Assembly: GCA_025360185.1 (NCBI GenBank)
Contig: JANYCR010000039.1
Location: 1 to 34,811 of the forward strand
Source of the DNA: Leptospiraceae bacterium
Lineage (GTDB): Bacteria; Spirochaetota; Leptospiria; Leptospirales; Leptospiraceae
Reading direction: 5' to 3'
DNA: 34,811 nucleotides
The notes beneath the pieces are model-generated. The model saw only the letters and a program-made list of their open reading frames with translations. It ran no database searches and was not told the origin of the DNA. Numbering within the stretch: the first letter of the stretch is position 1; each line of letters starts with the position of its first letter. Of this stretch, positions 25,700 to 34,213 are shown piece by piece. The position numbers and the translations under genes were made by a program.

Positions 25700-26257
25700 A
25701 TGACGACATTATTAGAACATCCAAATATACAAGCGTTAGTAACCCGAATGAGTATTGCCGACTATCATAAATTAGGTGATCTTGGATTGTTACCCGAAAA
25801 AATTGAACTAATTGATGGAGTATTAATCAATAAAATGCCAAAGTCGCCTAAACATACTTACATTATTAATGCTGTATCAAAATTTTTAAGAAAAATTTTT
25901 GAACAGAAAGGTTTTTATATTCAAATAGAGCAACCTATTACTACACGAAAATCTGAACCAGAGCCGGACGTTTCAGTAATTCAAGGAACAGAGAAAAGTT
26001 ATTATTCAGAACACCCAACTACGGCACGCCTTGTCGTTGAAGTCAGTATAACTACTTATGATTTAGATTTTCAAAAACAATTCATTTACGCAGATGCACT
26101 CATTCCTGAATATTGGTTAATCAATTTAAAAGATATGGAAGTCGAAGTATATAAAAATCCTGATTCAGGAAAATACCTAGAAAAAAAAATCTATCGCCCG
26201 ACAGACTCTATTGAAATAGAAGGAACGACTATTGAACTAAAAGAATTTTTAGTTTAA
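25700..26257 (+). CDS. Uma2-family (DUF820) PD-(D/E)XK nuclease-fold protein
   Basis: 185 residues. The family signature is clear: IELIDGVL (E36, G40), EPEPDVSV (D90), LVVEVS (E114), then YADALIPEYWLINL. These residues correspond to the active site of restriction-endonuclease-like folds, although Uma2 proteins have no settled substrate; they are often multicopy and mobile. The gene stands alone behind a strong candidate promoter and is followed by two palindromic repeats, which fits an accessory gene. Start at the ATG at 25700; no ribosome site is seen. Confidence 0.9.
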   Translation: MTTLLEHPNIQALVTRMSIADYHKLGDLGLLPEKIELIDGVLINKMPKSPKHTYIINAVSKFLRKIFEQKGFYIQIEQPITTRKSEPEPDVSVIQGTEKSYYSEHPTTARLVVEVSITTYDLDFQKQFIYADALIPEYWLINLKDMEVEVYKNPDSGKYLEKKIYRPTDSIEIEGTTIELKEFLV

Positions 26258-26260
26258 TGT

Positions 26261-26364
26261 GTCATTCCCAAAATTCCACCCTTTCGCTTCGCTCACACTA
26301 CCGCCAAGCGATATTGGGAATCTCTAGTTCTTGAGACCCCCGATAGAAAATTTCGGGGGTGACA
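26261..26364. repeat. Paired palindromic intergenic repeats
   Basis: Two related hairpins lie between convergent genes. The first has ATTCCCAA (26264-26271) and TTGGGAAT (26314-26321) as arms about 42 bases apart; the second has ACCCCCGA (26336-26343) and TCGGGGGT (26353-26360). Each carries the flanking GTCA or TGACA seen at 5238-5266, so this is one dispersed family. Their position between the stops of Uma2 and dapL suits a bidirectional terminator. Confidence 0.6.
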
Positions 26365-26418
26365 ACCAGCCTGAATCCTTACGCCGAACTCACCTTAAAA
26401 TAATTCCATAGACTTAGA

Positions 26419-27645
26419 TTACAATCCCTTAATTCTTTCCATCGCTTCTAATACATTTTCCTTTGATCCAAATGCGCTTAATCGGAAGTAACCCTCACCG
26501 GATGGACCAAACCCTGAGCCAGGAGTTCCAACTACTTGTACTTTAGAAAGAAGTTCATCGAAAAAATCCCAAGAACTTAGATTTCGTGGAGTCTTTAGCC
26601 AGATATAAGGAGCATTGGTTCCGCCAAATACATCGTAACCGAAACTCTTAAGTGAAGTCTTGATTGTATTTGCATTATTCATGTAGTAGTCCACATTTGC
26701 CCGAACTTCCTTCTTGCCTTCTTGCGAATAACAAGCTGCAGCCGCTTTTTGAATTGGATAGGATACTCCGTTAAATTTTGTAGTGTGTCTTCTCGACCAA
26801 AGAGAATTGATACTTACTTTTTCACCAGAAGAAGTATAACCCATTAGCTCTTTAGGAATTACGATATAGGCACAACGTGTTCCAGTGAAACCGGCAGTCT
26901 TAGAGAAAGACCGAAATTCCATTGCAACTTCTTTTGCGCCTTCGATTTCGAAAATGGATTTAGGTAAATGACTTTCTGTGATAAACGCCTCGTAAGCCGC
27001 ATCGTATAAAATAATGGATTTATTTTGACGTGCGTAATCCACCCAGGCTTTCAATTTTTCTTTTGTAATTGTTGTCCCCGTTGGATTATTTGGATAGCAG
27101 AGATAGATTAAATCGGGTCGCTCTTTCGGAAGCTCCGGCTCAAAGTTATTTTCTTTTGTGCAAGGAAGATAAATCAAGTTCGCATAACGACCATCTGCCC
27201 CGGCGGCGCCAGTTCTTCCCGCCATCACGTTCGTATCAACGTAAACAGGATACACTGGATCCGTCACTGCAACCTTACTGTCTAAAGAAAAAATTTCTTG
27301 GATATTTCCTGTATCACATTTAGAACCATCAGAAACAAATACTTCATCGTGACCGATATTGACTCCCCTTGGAGCAAAATCATTTTGAATGATCGCATCA
27401 ATCAAAAATCCGTAACCTTGCTCGGGACCGTAACCTTTAAATCCTCCAGCAGAGCCCATTTCGTCTGACGCATCTTTCATCGCCTTAACAATACTTGGAG
27501 GTAATGGAAGGGTAACATCGCCTATCCCCAATCGAATAATTTTTTTAGTCGGATTTTCTTCTGAATATTTTTTTACTCGTTTACCAATTTCTGGAAATAA
27601 GTATCCTGCTTTTAATTTTAAATAGTTTTCGTTAATAACTGCCAT
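26419..27645 (-). CDS. dapL: LL-diaminopimelate aminotransferase
   Basis: 408 residues, PLP-dependent class I/II aminotransferase making LL-diaminopimelate directly from tetrahydrodipicolinate, for lysine and cell-wall synthesis. Family features include [20 protein letters not shown] at the start, [18 protein letters not shown] (N187), the PLP-contacting D215, the Schiff-base lysine K249 in [12 protein letters not shown], and the C-terminal [10 protein letters not shown]. The route is characteristic of spirochaetes, Chlamydiae and plants. The start is one base past the DUF2203 stop, and its AGGAAAC ribosome site lies inside that gene's end, so the two are coupled. Confidence 0.95.
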   Translation of the reverse strand: MAVINENYLKLKAGYLFPEIGKRVKKYSEENPTKKIIRLGIGDVTLPLPPSIVKAMKDASDEMGSAGGFKGYGPEQGYGFLIDAIIQNDFAPRGVNIGHDEVFVSDGSKCDTGNIQEIFSLDSKVAVTDPVYPVYVDTNVMAGRTGAAGADGRYANLIYLPCTKENNFEPELPKERPDLIYLCYPNNPTGTTITKEKLKAWVDYARQNKSIILYDAAYEAFITESHLPKSIFEIEGAKEVAMEFRSFSKTAGFTGTRCAYIVIPKELMGYTSSGEKVSINSLWSRRHTTKFNGVSYPIQKAAAACYSQEGKKEVRANVDYYMNNANTIKTSLKSFGYDVFGGTNAPYIWLKTPRNLSSWDFFDELLSKVQVVGTPGSGFGPSGEGYFRLSAFGSKENVLEAMERIKGL

Positions 27646-27646
27646 A

Positions 27647-28000
27647 TCATTGTTTCCTTTTAATCAATTTTCTTCCTGCGAAACCTTCTTCGTAGGAATG
27701 TTCATATAATAAATCCTCTTCGCCGACTTTCCAACAATAGTAACCATCCCCATTATCAAAGTCTACTAACCATATGCCTTTCACATCAACTTCTAATTCT
27801 AGCATTGTAAAATTCCAGACTTTTACTAGCTCGTGAATTTCTTCTTCCATTCTTTCCATTTCATTTTCAGGATAAATATTATCAGCAAGCAATTTAGAAA
27901 TAGAATGAGTTTTTGTGTAAAAATCTTCAGTGATTTTTTTAATTCTCGGAAAAATTTCCTGAGCTTCTTCGAGAGTCCATATTTTTTTAGGGGCAAACAT
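27647..28000 (-). CDS. DUF2203 family protein
   Basis: 117 residues. [16 protein letters not shown] at the start, a helical middle with many acidic residues, and the C-terminal [22 protein letters not shown] with the compact aromatic/Gly motif match DUF2203. Probably a small cytosolic protein of two long helices and a short beta part. Function unknown. It sits between pyrB (9 bases upstream) and dapL (1 base downstream), so all three form one transcription unit. Confidence 0.85.
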   Translation of the reverse strand: MFAPKKIWTLEEAQEIFPRIKKITEDFYTKTHSISKLLADNIYPENEMERMEEEIHELVKVWNFTMLELEVDVKGIWLVDFDNGDGYYCWKVGEEDLLYEHSYEEGFAGRKLIKRKQ

Positions 28001-28009
28001 TATTTTTAC

Positions 28010-28942
28010 CTAATTAATTTCTACGCCAAGACAAAGACATAGAAGAGTCATTCTTACGATTACTCCGTATTCAGCTTGTCTAAAATAAGCCGCATTAGGC
28101 AAATCATCTACGTCAGTCGAAAGCTCATTTACACGTGGCAATGGATGTAGAACTGTCGTATTTTTTTTGGAAGCAAGGATTAACTCTTTATTAACCTTGT
28201 AAGTTTCTTTTAGCCGATCATATTCCTTGTGGTCTGCAAATCGCTCTTCCTGGATGCGGGTAACATAGATTACGTCACAATCCCAAATTTTTTTTATATC
28301 GCGGGTTTCTTCAAAGGTGAGCGGATAACCATCCATTTCCCGCTTATAGCTATCCGGTAAAATTAATTCTTCCGGTGAAATTAAATATAAATGTATTTTG
28401 TAAAATTTTAATAATTTGATTAGAGAATGTATCGTACGCCCATATTTTAAATCACCGATGAATCCAACTGTAAGCCCGTCCAGCTTACCCTTCTCCGATT
28501 TGATTGTATACATATCTAAAAGTGCTTGGGTCGGATGTTGACCAGCTCCATCGCCTGCGTTGATAACCGGCATTTTTACAGCTCCAGCAGCTATTCGAGA
28601 AGAGCCTTCTACGGGGTGGCGGATAACAGTGATATCCGCATATGCCTCAACCATTTTCATTGTATCGTAAAGAGTCTCTCCTTTTGAGATAGATGAAAAT
28701 TGAAACCCAACTGTTGAAATTACTCGTCCGCCCAATCTCTCCATTGCAGACTCAAAAGAAAGACGCGTTCGAGTAGATGCTTCAAAAAATAAAGAGGCGA
28801 GCAATTTTCCATTTAACATTCCAAATGATTTTCCAGAATGTAGAAGTTGTTTCATTACATTTGTTTTTTGAATGATAAAGTCTAAATCTTCTTTCGAAAA
28901 TTGGTCAGTATCTAGAATATTCTTGTGTGGGAACTGATACAT
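28010..28942 (-). CDS. pyrB: Aspartate carbamoyltransferase catalytic subunit
   Basis: 310 residues. Joins carbamoyl phosphate and aspartate in the second step of pyrimidine synthesis. Carbamoyl-phosphate motif S56-T-R-T-R60, lysine of SISKGET (K87), HPTQALLD (136-143) and HPLPR near residue 275 are all present, with the usual length for a catalytic chain. No regulatory pyrI is visible. First gene of the pyrB-DUF2203-dapL unit; no clear ribosome site precedes its ATG. Confidence 0.95.
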   Translation of the reverse strand: MYQFPHKNILDTDQFSKEDLDFIIQKTNVMKQLLHSGKSFGMLNGKLLASLFFEASTRTRLSFESAMERLGGRVISTVGFQFSSISKGETLYDTMKMVEAYADITVIRHPVEGSSRIAAGAVKMPVINAGDGAGQHPTQALLDMYTIKSEKGKLDGLTVGFIGDLKYGRTIHSLIKLLKFYKIHLYLISPEELILPDSYKREMDGYPLTFEETRDIKKIWDCDVIYVTRIQEERFADHKEYDRLKETYKVNKELILASKKNTTVLHPLPRVNELSTDVDDLPNAAYFRQAEYGVIVRMTLLCLCLGVEIN

Positions 28943-29009
28943 AAATTCAAACTATTAAAGCTTACTTCAGTGGCAACCAAAATTGCAGTTCGAAAATCCT
29001 TTTTAAAAA

Positions 29010-29639
29010 TCAAAAATATTTCATTGGTTGATAATCCAGGCTTTTTGTTTTGCTTTGTAAAATAATTTTTTCAGGCAGAACTATTGCAGACAGGTAGCCA
29101 CCAAAGCCACAACCTGTATCAATTAGAAAATGATTTTCTTTTTGTTTTACTTTTTCTCCTTTTATATGGCCTTGGATTATTAACTTATCCGTAAGATGAG
29201 TATAACCTTCTTCGTAATTTGTCCAAATTAAGTCATGTTCATTTTGTTCTGTGAGCGGCTTATTGGGATTAAGCCCTGCATGGCTAAAGAAATAATCTTT
29301 TGTTTCATAATGAGTTAAAAGGGAAGTCATTAGCCATTCGTAATTATCTTTTGAAATTTTTTTTCTAGCTAAAAAATCAATAGAAAATTCTGGTTTTACC
29401 TGACTGTATACATTTACATTTTCTAGAAACATAGATTCATGATTTCCTAATAGCCAGATTGCGTCGAGACTTCTAACAAGGCTAATGACTTCATTCGATT
29501 GATTCCCTCTATCTATATAATCTCCAAGAAAGATCAGTTTATGATCTGAAAATTCTTTAGATAAAAACAATATTTCCTTTAACTGTTTTAAGCATCCATG
29601 AATGTCTCCGATTGCGATGTATTTCATAATCTTATCCAT
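29010..29639 (-). CDS. PPP-type metallophosphoesterase
   Basis: 209 residues with the full signature of PPP-like phosphatases: GDIHG (11-15), GDYIDRG (39-45) and GNHE (65-68), followed by histidines in SHAGL and QGH. Such proteins bind two metal ions and act as protein Ser/Thr phosphatases or as diadenosine tetraphosphatase-like enzymes; the sequence does not decide which. Met5 is as good a start as the ATG at 29639 because the family begins MKYIAIGDIHG. Divergent from the cyclase gene across a very AT-rich 105-base gap. Confidence 0.88.
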   Translation of the reverse strand: MDKIMKYIAIGDIHGCLKQLKEILFLSKEFSDHKLIFLGDYIDRGNQSNEVISLVRSLDAIWLLGNHESMFLENVNVYSQVKPEFSIDFLARKKISKDNYEWLMTSLLTHYETKDYFFSHAGLNPNKPLTEQNEHDLIWTNYEEGYTHLTDKLIIQGHIKGEKVKQKENHFLIDTGCGFGGYLSAIVLPEKIILQSKTKSLDYQPMKYF

Positions 29640-29744
29640 GATATATTATAATATTCTCTTTGTATTTTTACAATAAAAAGAATAAATATAAATAAATTCA
29701 TTTATTTTTTAGATAGATTAAATAATCATTACAAACTAAATTCT

Positions 29745-31058
29745 ATGAGACTGATTGAATCTAAAATTATAAATCCTTTTACGTTAGAGTTTAGGGACAA
29801 AGTAAAAGAAGCAGAGTATCATGATTCGTTTTATCATGATTATATCCGAAATACAAGATTTGTTGTAGGTGTTGTAGCCGGGTTAGATTTTTTATCTAAC
29901 TTCTCCAGGTTTCGTTATTTTCATTTTGAATTTTTGTTCAGTGCTAGTTTTGAAATTTTTGCTCTTTCCATTTTTTTTATATTAATTTCTTATTTCAAAG
30001 TATTCAAAAAAATTGTTATACCTACGGTCTTTATTTCTAATTTAGCTCTGGCTTATTTAACAGTAATAGAAGTAGTTCATAAAAACGGAAGCCCGCTAGA
30101 AGTCTTACAGGTTATTATTTGTTATACAATATTTCCTAGAAGTTATTTCAAATACTCTGTCATTGCAAATACATTCACACTCATTATCTATTCCTATTTA
30201 ACGCAATCAACATATTGGGATAATCCTAATAATGCGTCAGAGGTATTTCTTTTTCTAAACATTACTGTTTACTTAGAATTAGCCGCATATTTAAAAGAGC
30301 GATTCAATCGAAATGATTACCTGACCAATAAAAGAATTGCAGAGCAAGAAGAAAAATCCAACCGACTTCTTTTAAATATCCTTCCAGTAAAAATTGCGGA
30401 AGAGCTCAAGCAAAAAGGTGAAGTCAGCCCGGTTCTCTATGAATCTGTATCAATAGTCTTTTCAGATTTTAGAGGCTTTACTCGAATAGCCGAAAAAATG
30501 GGACCGGAGGAGTTAGTAAAAGAATTAGATGGGTATTTCTTTCAATTCGATGAAATTGTTAAAAGATACAACTTAGAAAAATTAAAAACCATTGGTGATT
30601 CGTACATGTGCGTTGGAGGAATACCAATTCAAAATTCTACCCATGCGATTGATGCTTGTCTCGCTTCTTTAGAAATTTTGGAATTTATGAAGCAGATGAA
30701 AGAAATTAAAACCTCGATTGGCTTGCCTTTCTGGGAATTACGATTAGGAATTCACTCCGGTTCCGTTGTCGGTGGCGTCATCGGCAAAACAAAGTTTGCC
30801 TACGATATCTGGGGAGATACAGTAAACCTGGCAAGTCGAATGGAATCGTCAGGTGATGTTTCGCGCGTTAATATTTCAGAACAAACCTATGAATTAATCA
30901 AAGATTTTTTTGAATGTGAATTTCGCGGAGAAATAGATGCCAAGAATAAAGGCAAAGTTAAAATGTATTTTGTCAATGGAATCAAATCGGAATTATCCGT
31001 TGATGGTAAAGGGCGAGTACCCAATGATAAATTTAATTTGATCTACGGGAATTTATGA
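29745..31058 (+). CDS. Membrane-anchored class III adenylate cyclase
   Basis: 437 residues. About five or six membrane segments (35-185) precede a short coiled linker (KRIAEQEEKSNRLLLNILP) and a class III cyclase domain (about 225-405). Metal-binding Asp residues D241 (FSDFRGFT) and D285 (KTIGDSYM), the adenine-selecting K281 and D354 (YDIWGDTV), and the transition-state N361 and R365 (NLASRM) are present, so it should be active on ATP as a homodimer. The six-helix sensor part is of unknown input. A palindromic terminator follows the stop by 10 bases. Confidence 0.93.
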   Translation: MRLIESKIINPFTLEFRDKVKEAEYHDSFYHDYIRNTRFVVGVVAGLDFLSNFSRFRYFHFEFLFSASFEIFALSIFFILISYFKVFKKIVIPTVFISNLALAYLTVIEVVHKNGSPLEVLQVIICYTIFPRSYFKYSVIANTFTLIIYSYLTQSTYWDNPNNASEVFLFLNITVYLELAAYLKERFNRNDYLTNKRIAEQEEKSNRLLLNILPVKIAEELKQKGEVSPVLYESVSIVFSDFRGFTRIAEKMGPEELVKELDGYFFQFDEIVKRYNLEKLKTIGDSYMCVGGIPIQNSTHAIDACLASLEILEFMKQMKEIKTSIGLPFWELRLGIHSGSVVGGVIGKTKFAYDIWGDTVNLASRMESSGDVSRVNISEQTYELIKDFFECEFRGEIDAKNKGKVKMYFVNGIKSELSVDGKGRVPNDKFNLIYGNL

Positions 31059-31067
31059 AATAAATAT

Positions 31068-31088
31068 AGACAGGTTTCAAACCTGTCT
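31068..31088. terminator. Bidirectional palindromic terminator
   Basis: Perfect 10-base arms AGACAGGTTT (31068-31077) and AAACCTGTCT (31079-31088) around a single C lie between the convergent cyclase and lipoprotein genes. The symmetry and position suit termination in both directions; flanking sequences are A/T-rich rather than a strict U tract. Confidence 0.55.
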
Positions 31089-31120
31089 CTACGAGGGGTA
31101 ATATTATTTATCCACTAGAA

Positions 31121-31483
31121 TTAATCTTGCACAAAACCGGTTAGCTCAGTGCTGACTGGAGTGAGGATAATGGAAAATGGCAATAAAATATACCAGTAGC
31201 GAGTTGTTTCTCGCTGGATGATATGGACTTTGCTTGCTTTATTTTTTGTAGCATCTTCGGTAAAATCATCAAGGGTTTGTTCAAAACTAGAATTTCCTAG
31301 CTTTTCATGAATAGGAACGATTCCAAAGAAAAACTGCAACGCAACATTGGTTGTAGTTTGGTAGTATTTGGGCTTGCCCATCGGGGTGCTTGTGTTATTG
31401 AATTTTTTGATTTTCTCTGTGGTTGAGCAGTTTACAAAGACAGAGATAAAAAATACAGCCATTAGAAAAAAGAAATGTTTCAT
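31121..31483 (-). CDS. Small lipoprotein of unknown function
   Basis: 120 residues. MKHFFFLMAVFFISVFVNC gives a spirochaete-type lipobox with Cys19. The mature part has a central hydrophobic patch (VALQFFFGIVPIHEK) and a second hydrophobic stretch near the C-terminus (about 93-110) that may be a membrane segment. AGAGG lies 7 bases before the ATG. I recognise no family. Confidence 0.75.
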   Translation of the reverse strand: MKHFFFLMAVFFISVFVNCSTTEKIKKFNNTSTPMGKPKYYQTTTNVALQFFFGIVPIHEKLGNSSFEQTLDDFTEDATKNKASKVHIIQRETTRYWYILLPFSIILTPVSTELTGFVQD

Positions 31484-31557
31484 GTGTAACCTCTAAGTTA
31501 AATTTAAACCTTGAGGCAGATTCCAATATTCCTCTATCAATTCAATCTTTTTTAGGA

Positions 31558-32319
31558 TTACGAATTTGTTTTATCTGTAAGCATTTTACTAAACTCGATG
31601 GAAAAATTATATGCATCGCCAGGCCAACGTGCAGAAAGATAGTTCCCATCTTGAACAAAAAAACCTCGCTGTAGATTTTGTAGTGTATCGCGAAACATAG
31701 GTGTCGGTCCTTCGATAAAATTTTCTGGTGAGGATAACACGGATGTTACCTCTGCCTGCACTGTAATCTCTGGGTATGTAAGGTAATAATTTCCCAGCCA
31801 AAGTCGAGTCAAATTAAACGCAGTCATTTCCTGTGAGTTAAGTAGTGCAGTTGTCTTTTTTTCAAAAAGAATAGATTTGCCGCTTTCTGGATTTTTACTT
31901 CTTGCTGCCAATACAACACCATGGCATATCGCGCCTATCGGTTTTCCTGTAATGAAAAAATCTCCTACAAACTTTTGGAGAATTGTTGATTCTAAATAGT
32001 CTTTCATTCTCTTGGCATGTCCACCGGGAAGGATTAGACCCTCATAATCGGAAGGTTTTAAATCGCTATAAGACTTGGGATTACAAAATGTATTGCTCTT
32101 GGTCATTTCAGCGTAGGCTAACAAAGCGTCTTCCCTAGCCATTAGGATTTTTTTCCAAACTCCAAGCCCCTTTCCGGTTAACATAATCTTATCCGCTTCC
32201 CCTGGTTTACCATCCGGTGTAGCAAACTCAACAGCGAATCCCTTGGATGTTAAAATCTTCCAGGGGATAGCTGTTTCAGAAGGATCGAAATCATTATGGG
32301 GAATCGGCATTAGTATCAT
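31558..32319 (-). CDS. DJ-1/PfpI-like (class I glutamine amidotransferase fold) protein
   Basis: 253 residues. The flavodoxin-like core shows LILPGGHAKRM (about 95-105) and the nucleophile elbow GAICHGV with Cys132 followed by His133. An early acidic residue (E15) fits the family's triad or DJ-1-type acid partner. Members act as chaperones, glyoxalases or hydrolases, and the exact activity is not readable here. The N-terminal MPIPHNDFDPSETAIPWK is typical of the longer subfamily. AAGGA precedes the ATG by 8 bases. Confidence 0.85.
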   Translation of the reverse strand: MILMPIPHNDFDPSETAIPWKILTSKGFAVEFATPDGKPGEADKIMLTGKGLGVWKKILMAREDALLAYAEMTKSNTFCNPKSYSDLKPSDYEGLILPGGHAKRMKDYLESTILQKFVGDFFITGKPIGAICHGVVLAARSKNPESGKSILFEKKTTALLNSQEMTAFNLTRLWLGNYYLTYPEITVQAEVTSVLSSPENFIEGPTPMFRDTLQNLQRGFFVQDGNYLSARWPGDAYNFSIEFSKMLTDKTNS

Positions 32320-32366
32320 AATTTCAATCCTTGCAATTTGCTGCTTGTGTTACAATCGAAAAAATT

Positions 32367-32903
32367 TTATCTATCAGCTTTACGCTCACTAACCTTAACA
32401 GTCAATGGCTCGCCGAATTGAGATTTCTCGAAGACCTTAGCTAAACCAAAAAGAATAATTCCATAGAGTAGAGTAGAAGCAACTGTATTATAAAAAAATG
32501 GAATTGCAAGCACATAACATTCAATTAACCCTGCGAGTGATTTTTCATACATAGAAGATCCTGCCCATACTGCAAAATTTGTAACCACAAAAAAGAATAC
32601 AGCACCAAAAAGCCCTAGTCCAATTGTCTTTGGAATGCTTTTATCTTTTTGGAGGTACCAACCCAATATTGTAAATAGAGCCATACAAGCGTAAACCACT
32701 GGCATTGTAGAATGAAACCCAATGATTGCATCACTTATGAGCATTGCAAAAAATGGAATTAGGAGAGAATCTCTCTTGGAAAGAATGCTTGCTCCAGAAA
32801 AAAGTGCGATTGCCATCACCGGAGTGAAATTTCCTGGGTGCGGAATTAGCCGACTCATTGCGGCTACAAAAATCATTAAAGAAACAAAAAGTAATTTATT
32901 CAT
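32367..32903 (-). CDS. DUF6580 family membrane protein
   Basis: 178 residues with about five transmembrane segments. The opening MSRLIPHPGNFTPVMAIALFSGA matches the DUF6580 group of putative vitamin/substrate-binding ECF S-component-like membrane proteins. The C-terminal tail is charged. GAGG lies 8 bases before the ATG. No riboswitch-like element is seen upstream, so no substrate can be suggested. It ends 47 bases before the DJ-1-like gene on the same strand. Confidence 0.75.
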   Translation of the reverse strand: MNKLLFVSLMIFVAAMSRLIPHPGNFTPVMAIALFSGASILSKRDSLLIPFFAMLISDAIIGFHSTMPVVYACMALFTILGWYLQKDKSIPKTIGLGLFGAVFFFVVTNFAVWAGSSMYEKSLAGLIECYVLAIPFFYNTVASTLLYGIILFGLAKVFEKSQFGEPLTVKVSERKADR

Positions 32904-33029
32904 AGTAGAACCTCATGAATAAGAAATTTTGAATTTGCGAGTCTGTCAAGCAGGATTTACATTCTTTCAATGGGACTTGATTCTGCTGGAAAAAAATTCC
33001 ATTCCTACAAAGCATGACTAAGTGGCATA

Positions 33030-33830
33030 ATGAGGGATAATTTGAAAGAAATAGATGAATTAATAGAAATTACGGCTAGGCTCAGAGGTGAAAACGGCTG
33101 CAATTGGGATAAAAAACAAACTTATGAATCACTCAAAGAATTTATAATCGAAGAAGCTTACGAAGTTGTAGATGCCGTAGAAAGTAAAAATTTTGAGCAT
33201 ATGAAAGAAGAATTGGGTGACTTACTTTTTAACATTATTTTCTATGCTCAGATTGCGACTGAAGACAATAAATTTACAATTGCAGATGTAGCAAAAGATA
33301 TTTCCGAAAAGTTAATTCGCCGTCATCCCCATGTTTTCAATGTTCCCGCAAATCTAACTCCCGATGAAGTCCTCGCAAATTGGAATAAAATTAAACAACA
33401 AGAAAAGATGAATAACCCTAAGCCTGATTCTGTTTTAGATGGAATTCCAAAATCACTTCCTTCAATTCTCCGAGCAGAAAAATTACAGAAGTCTGCTGCA
33501 AAGGTTGGATTTGATTGGGCAAATGTAGAAGATGTAAAGGATAAATTACAGGAGGAGATTGATGAACTATACGAAGAAATAAAAAGTAATAATCAAGATA
33601 GTAATAAAGTAGAAGATGAACTTGGTGATGTTTTATTTTCAGTAATTAATCTTTCGCGCTTTCTAAAAATTTCACCCGAAGTAGCACTAAATCGCGCCAA
33701 TTTAAAGTTTACCTCACGATTTCAATTCATCGAAAAGGAAGTGAACGCACAAAATAAAAAATTAGAAGAAATGACTCTAGAGGAAATGGACAAAATATGG
33801 GACAAAGCGAAATTAAACGAGAGCATTTAA
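33030..33830 (+). CDS. mazG: Nucleoside triphosphate pyrophosphohydrolase MazG
   Basis: 266 residues with two MazG domains. Each has the metal-binding E-E-x-x-E ... E-x-x-D pattern: E41-E42-x-x-E45 with E61-L-G-D64, and E175-E176-x-x-E179 with E197-L-G-D200. Also seen are NWDKKQTYESLKEF, RRHPHVF and GFDW, typical of full-length bacterial MazG, which removes pyrophosphate from (d)NTPs. Its last 34 bases overlap the next gene in another frame. Confidence 0.93.
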   Translation: MRDNLKEIDELIEITARLRGENGCNWDKKQTYESLKEFIIEEAYEVVDAVESKNFEHMKEELGDLLFNIIFYAQIATEDNKFTIADVAKDISEKLIRRHPHVFNVPANLTPDEVLANWNKIKQQEKMNNPKPDSVLDGIPKSLPSILRAEKLQKSAAKVGFDWANVEDVKDKLQEEIDELYEEIKSNNQDSNKVEDELGDVLFSVINLSRFLKISPEVALNRANLKFTSRFQFIEKEVNAQNKKLEEMTLEEMDKIWDKAKLNESI

Positions 33831-34213
33831 GATTATCCGAAAGTGATTTTCCTATTCTTGAAGAAATGACGAAGGGGATTATGCAGATTATTCTGAATAG
33901 TTTCAAATGTGAACCTTTGCAGGTAGATACATGGCCCTATCGTTATTTAATCGAGAGAAATAAAATCCAATACGAATTTATTTTTTCACAAATGGGCTCT
34001 CTTACTTTGAGACTTGCCAAAAGTGAGCGTTACCGGAGAAATCCACCACCTATTTTTTACATTAGCATTGGTAAGTATGAAAATGTAAACTATGTATGGG
34101 AAGATTTTAGTGCGACGGAAGTCAGCATAGAAAAGAAATATTTAGTTTCTTCTATTGAAGCGAGTATTTCCATATATGAAGATTCGATTCGTGATATACA
34201 CAAGCTAAACTGA
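33797..34213 (+). CDS. Unknown protein overlapping mazG
   Basis: 138 residues starting at an ATG inside the end of mazG, so the two should be translationally coupled; a later start at Met24 is possible. No signal peptide or membrane helix. Regions such as PYRYLIERNKIQYEFIF and PPIFYISIGKYENVNYVWEDF suggest a compact mixed alpha/beta protein. I recognise no family. The gene ends 7 bases before the transposase stop, so its C-terminus could have been altered by the insertion. Confidence 0.6.
   Translation: MGQSEIKREHLRLSESDFPILEEMTKGIMQIILNSFKCEPLQVDTWPYRYLIERNKIQYEFIFSQMGSLTLRLAKSERYRRNPPPIFYISIGKYENVNYVWEDFSATEVSIEKKYLVSSIEASISIYEDSIRDIHKLN

Noticed and set aside
32904-33029. Riboswitch upstream of mazG or the DUF6580 gene
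   Set aside because: The 126-base gap shows no conserved riboswitch core or a long paired leader.
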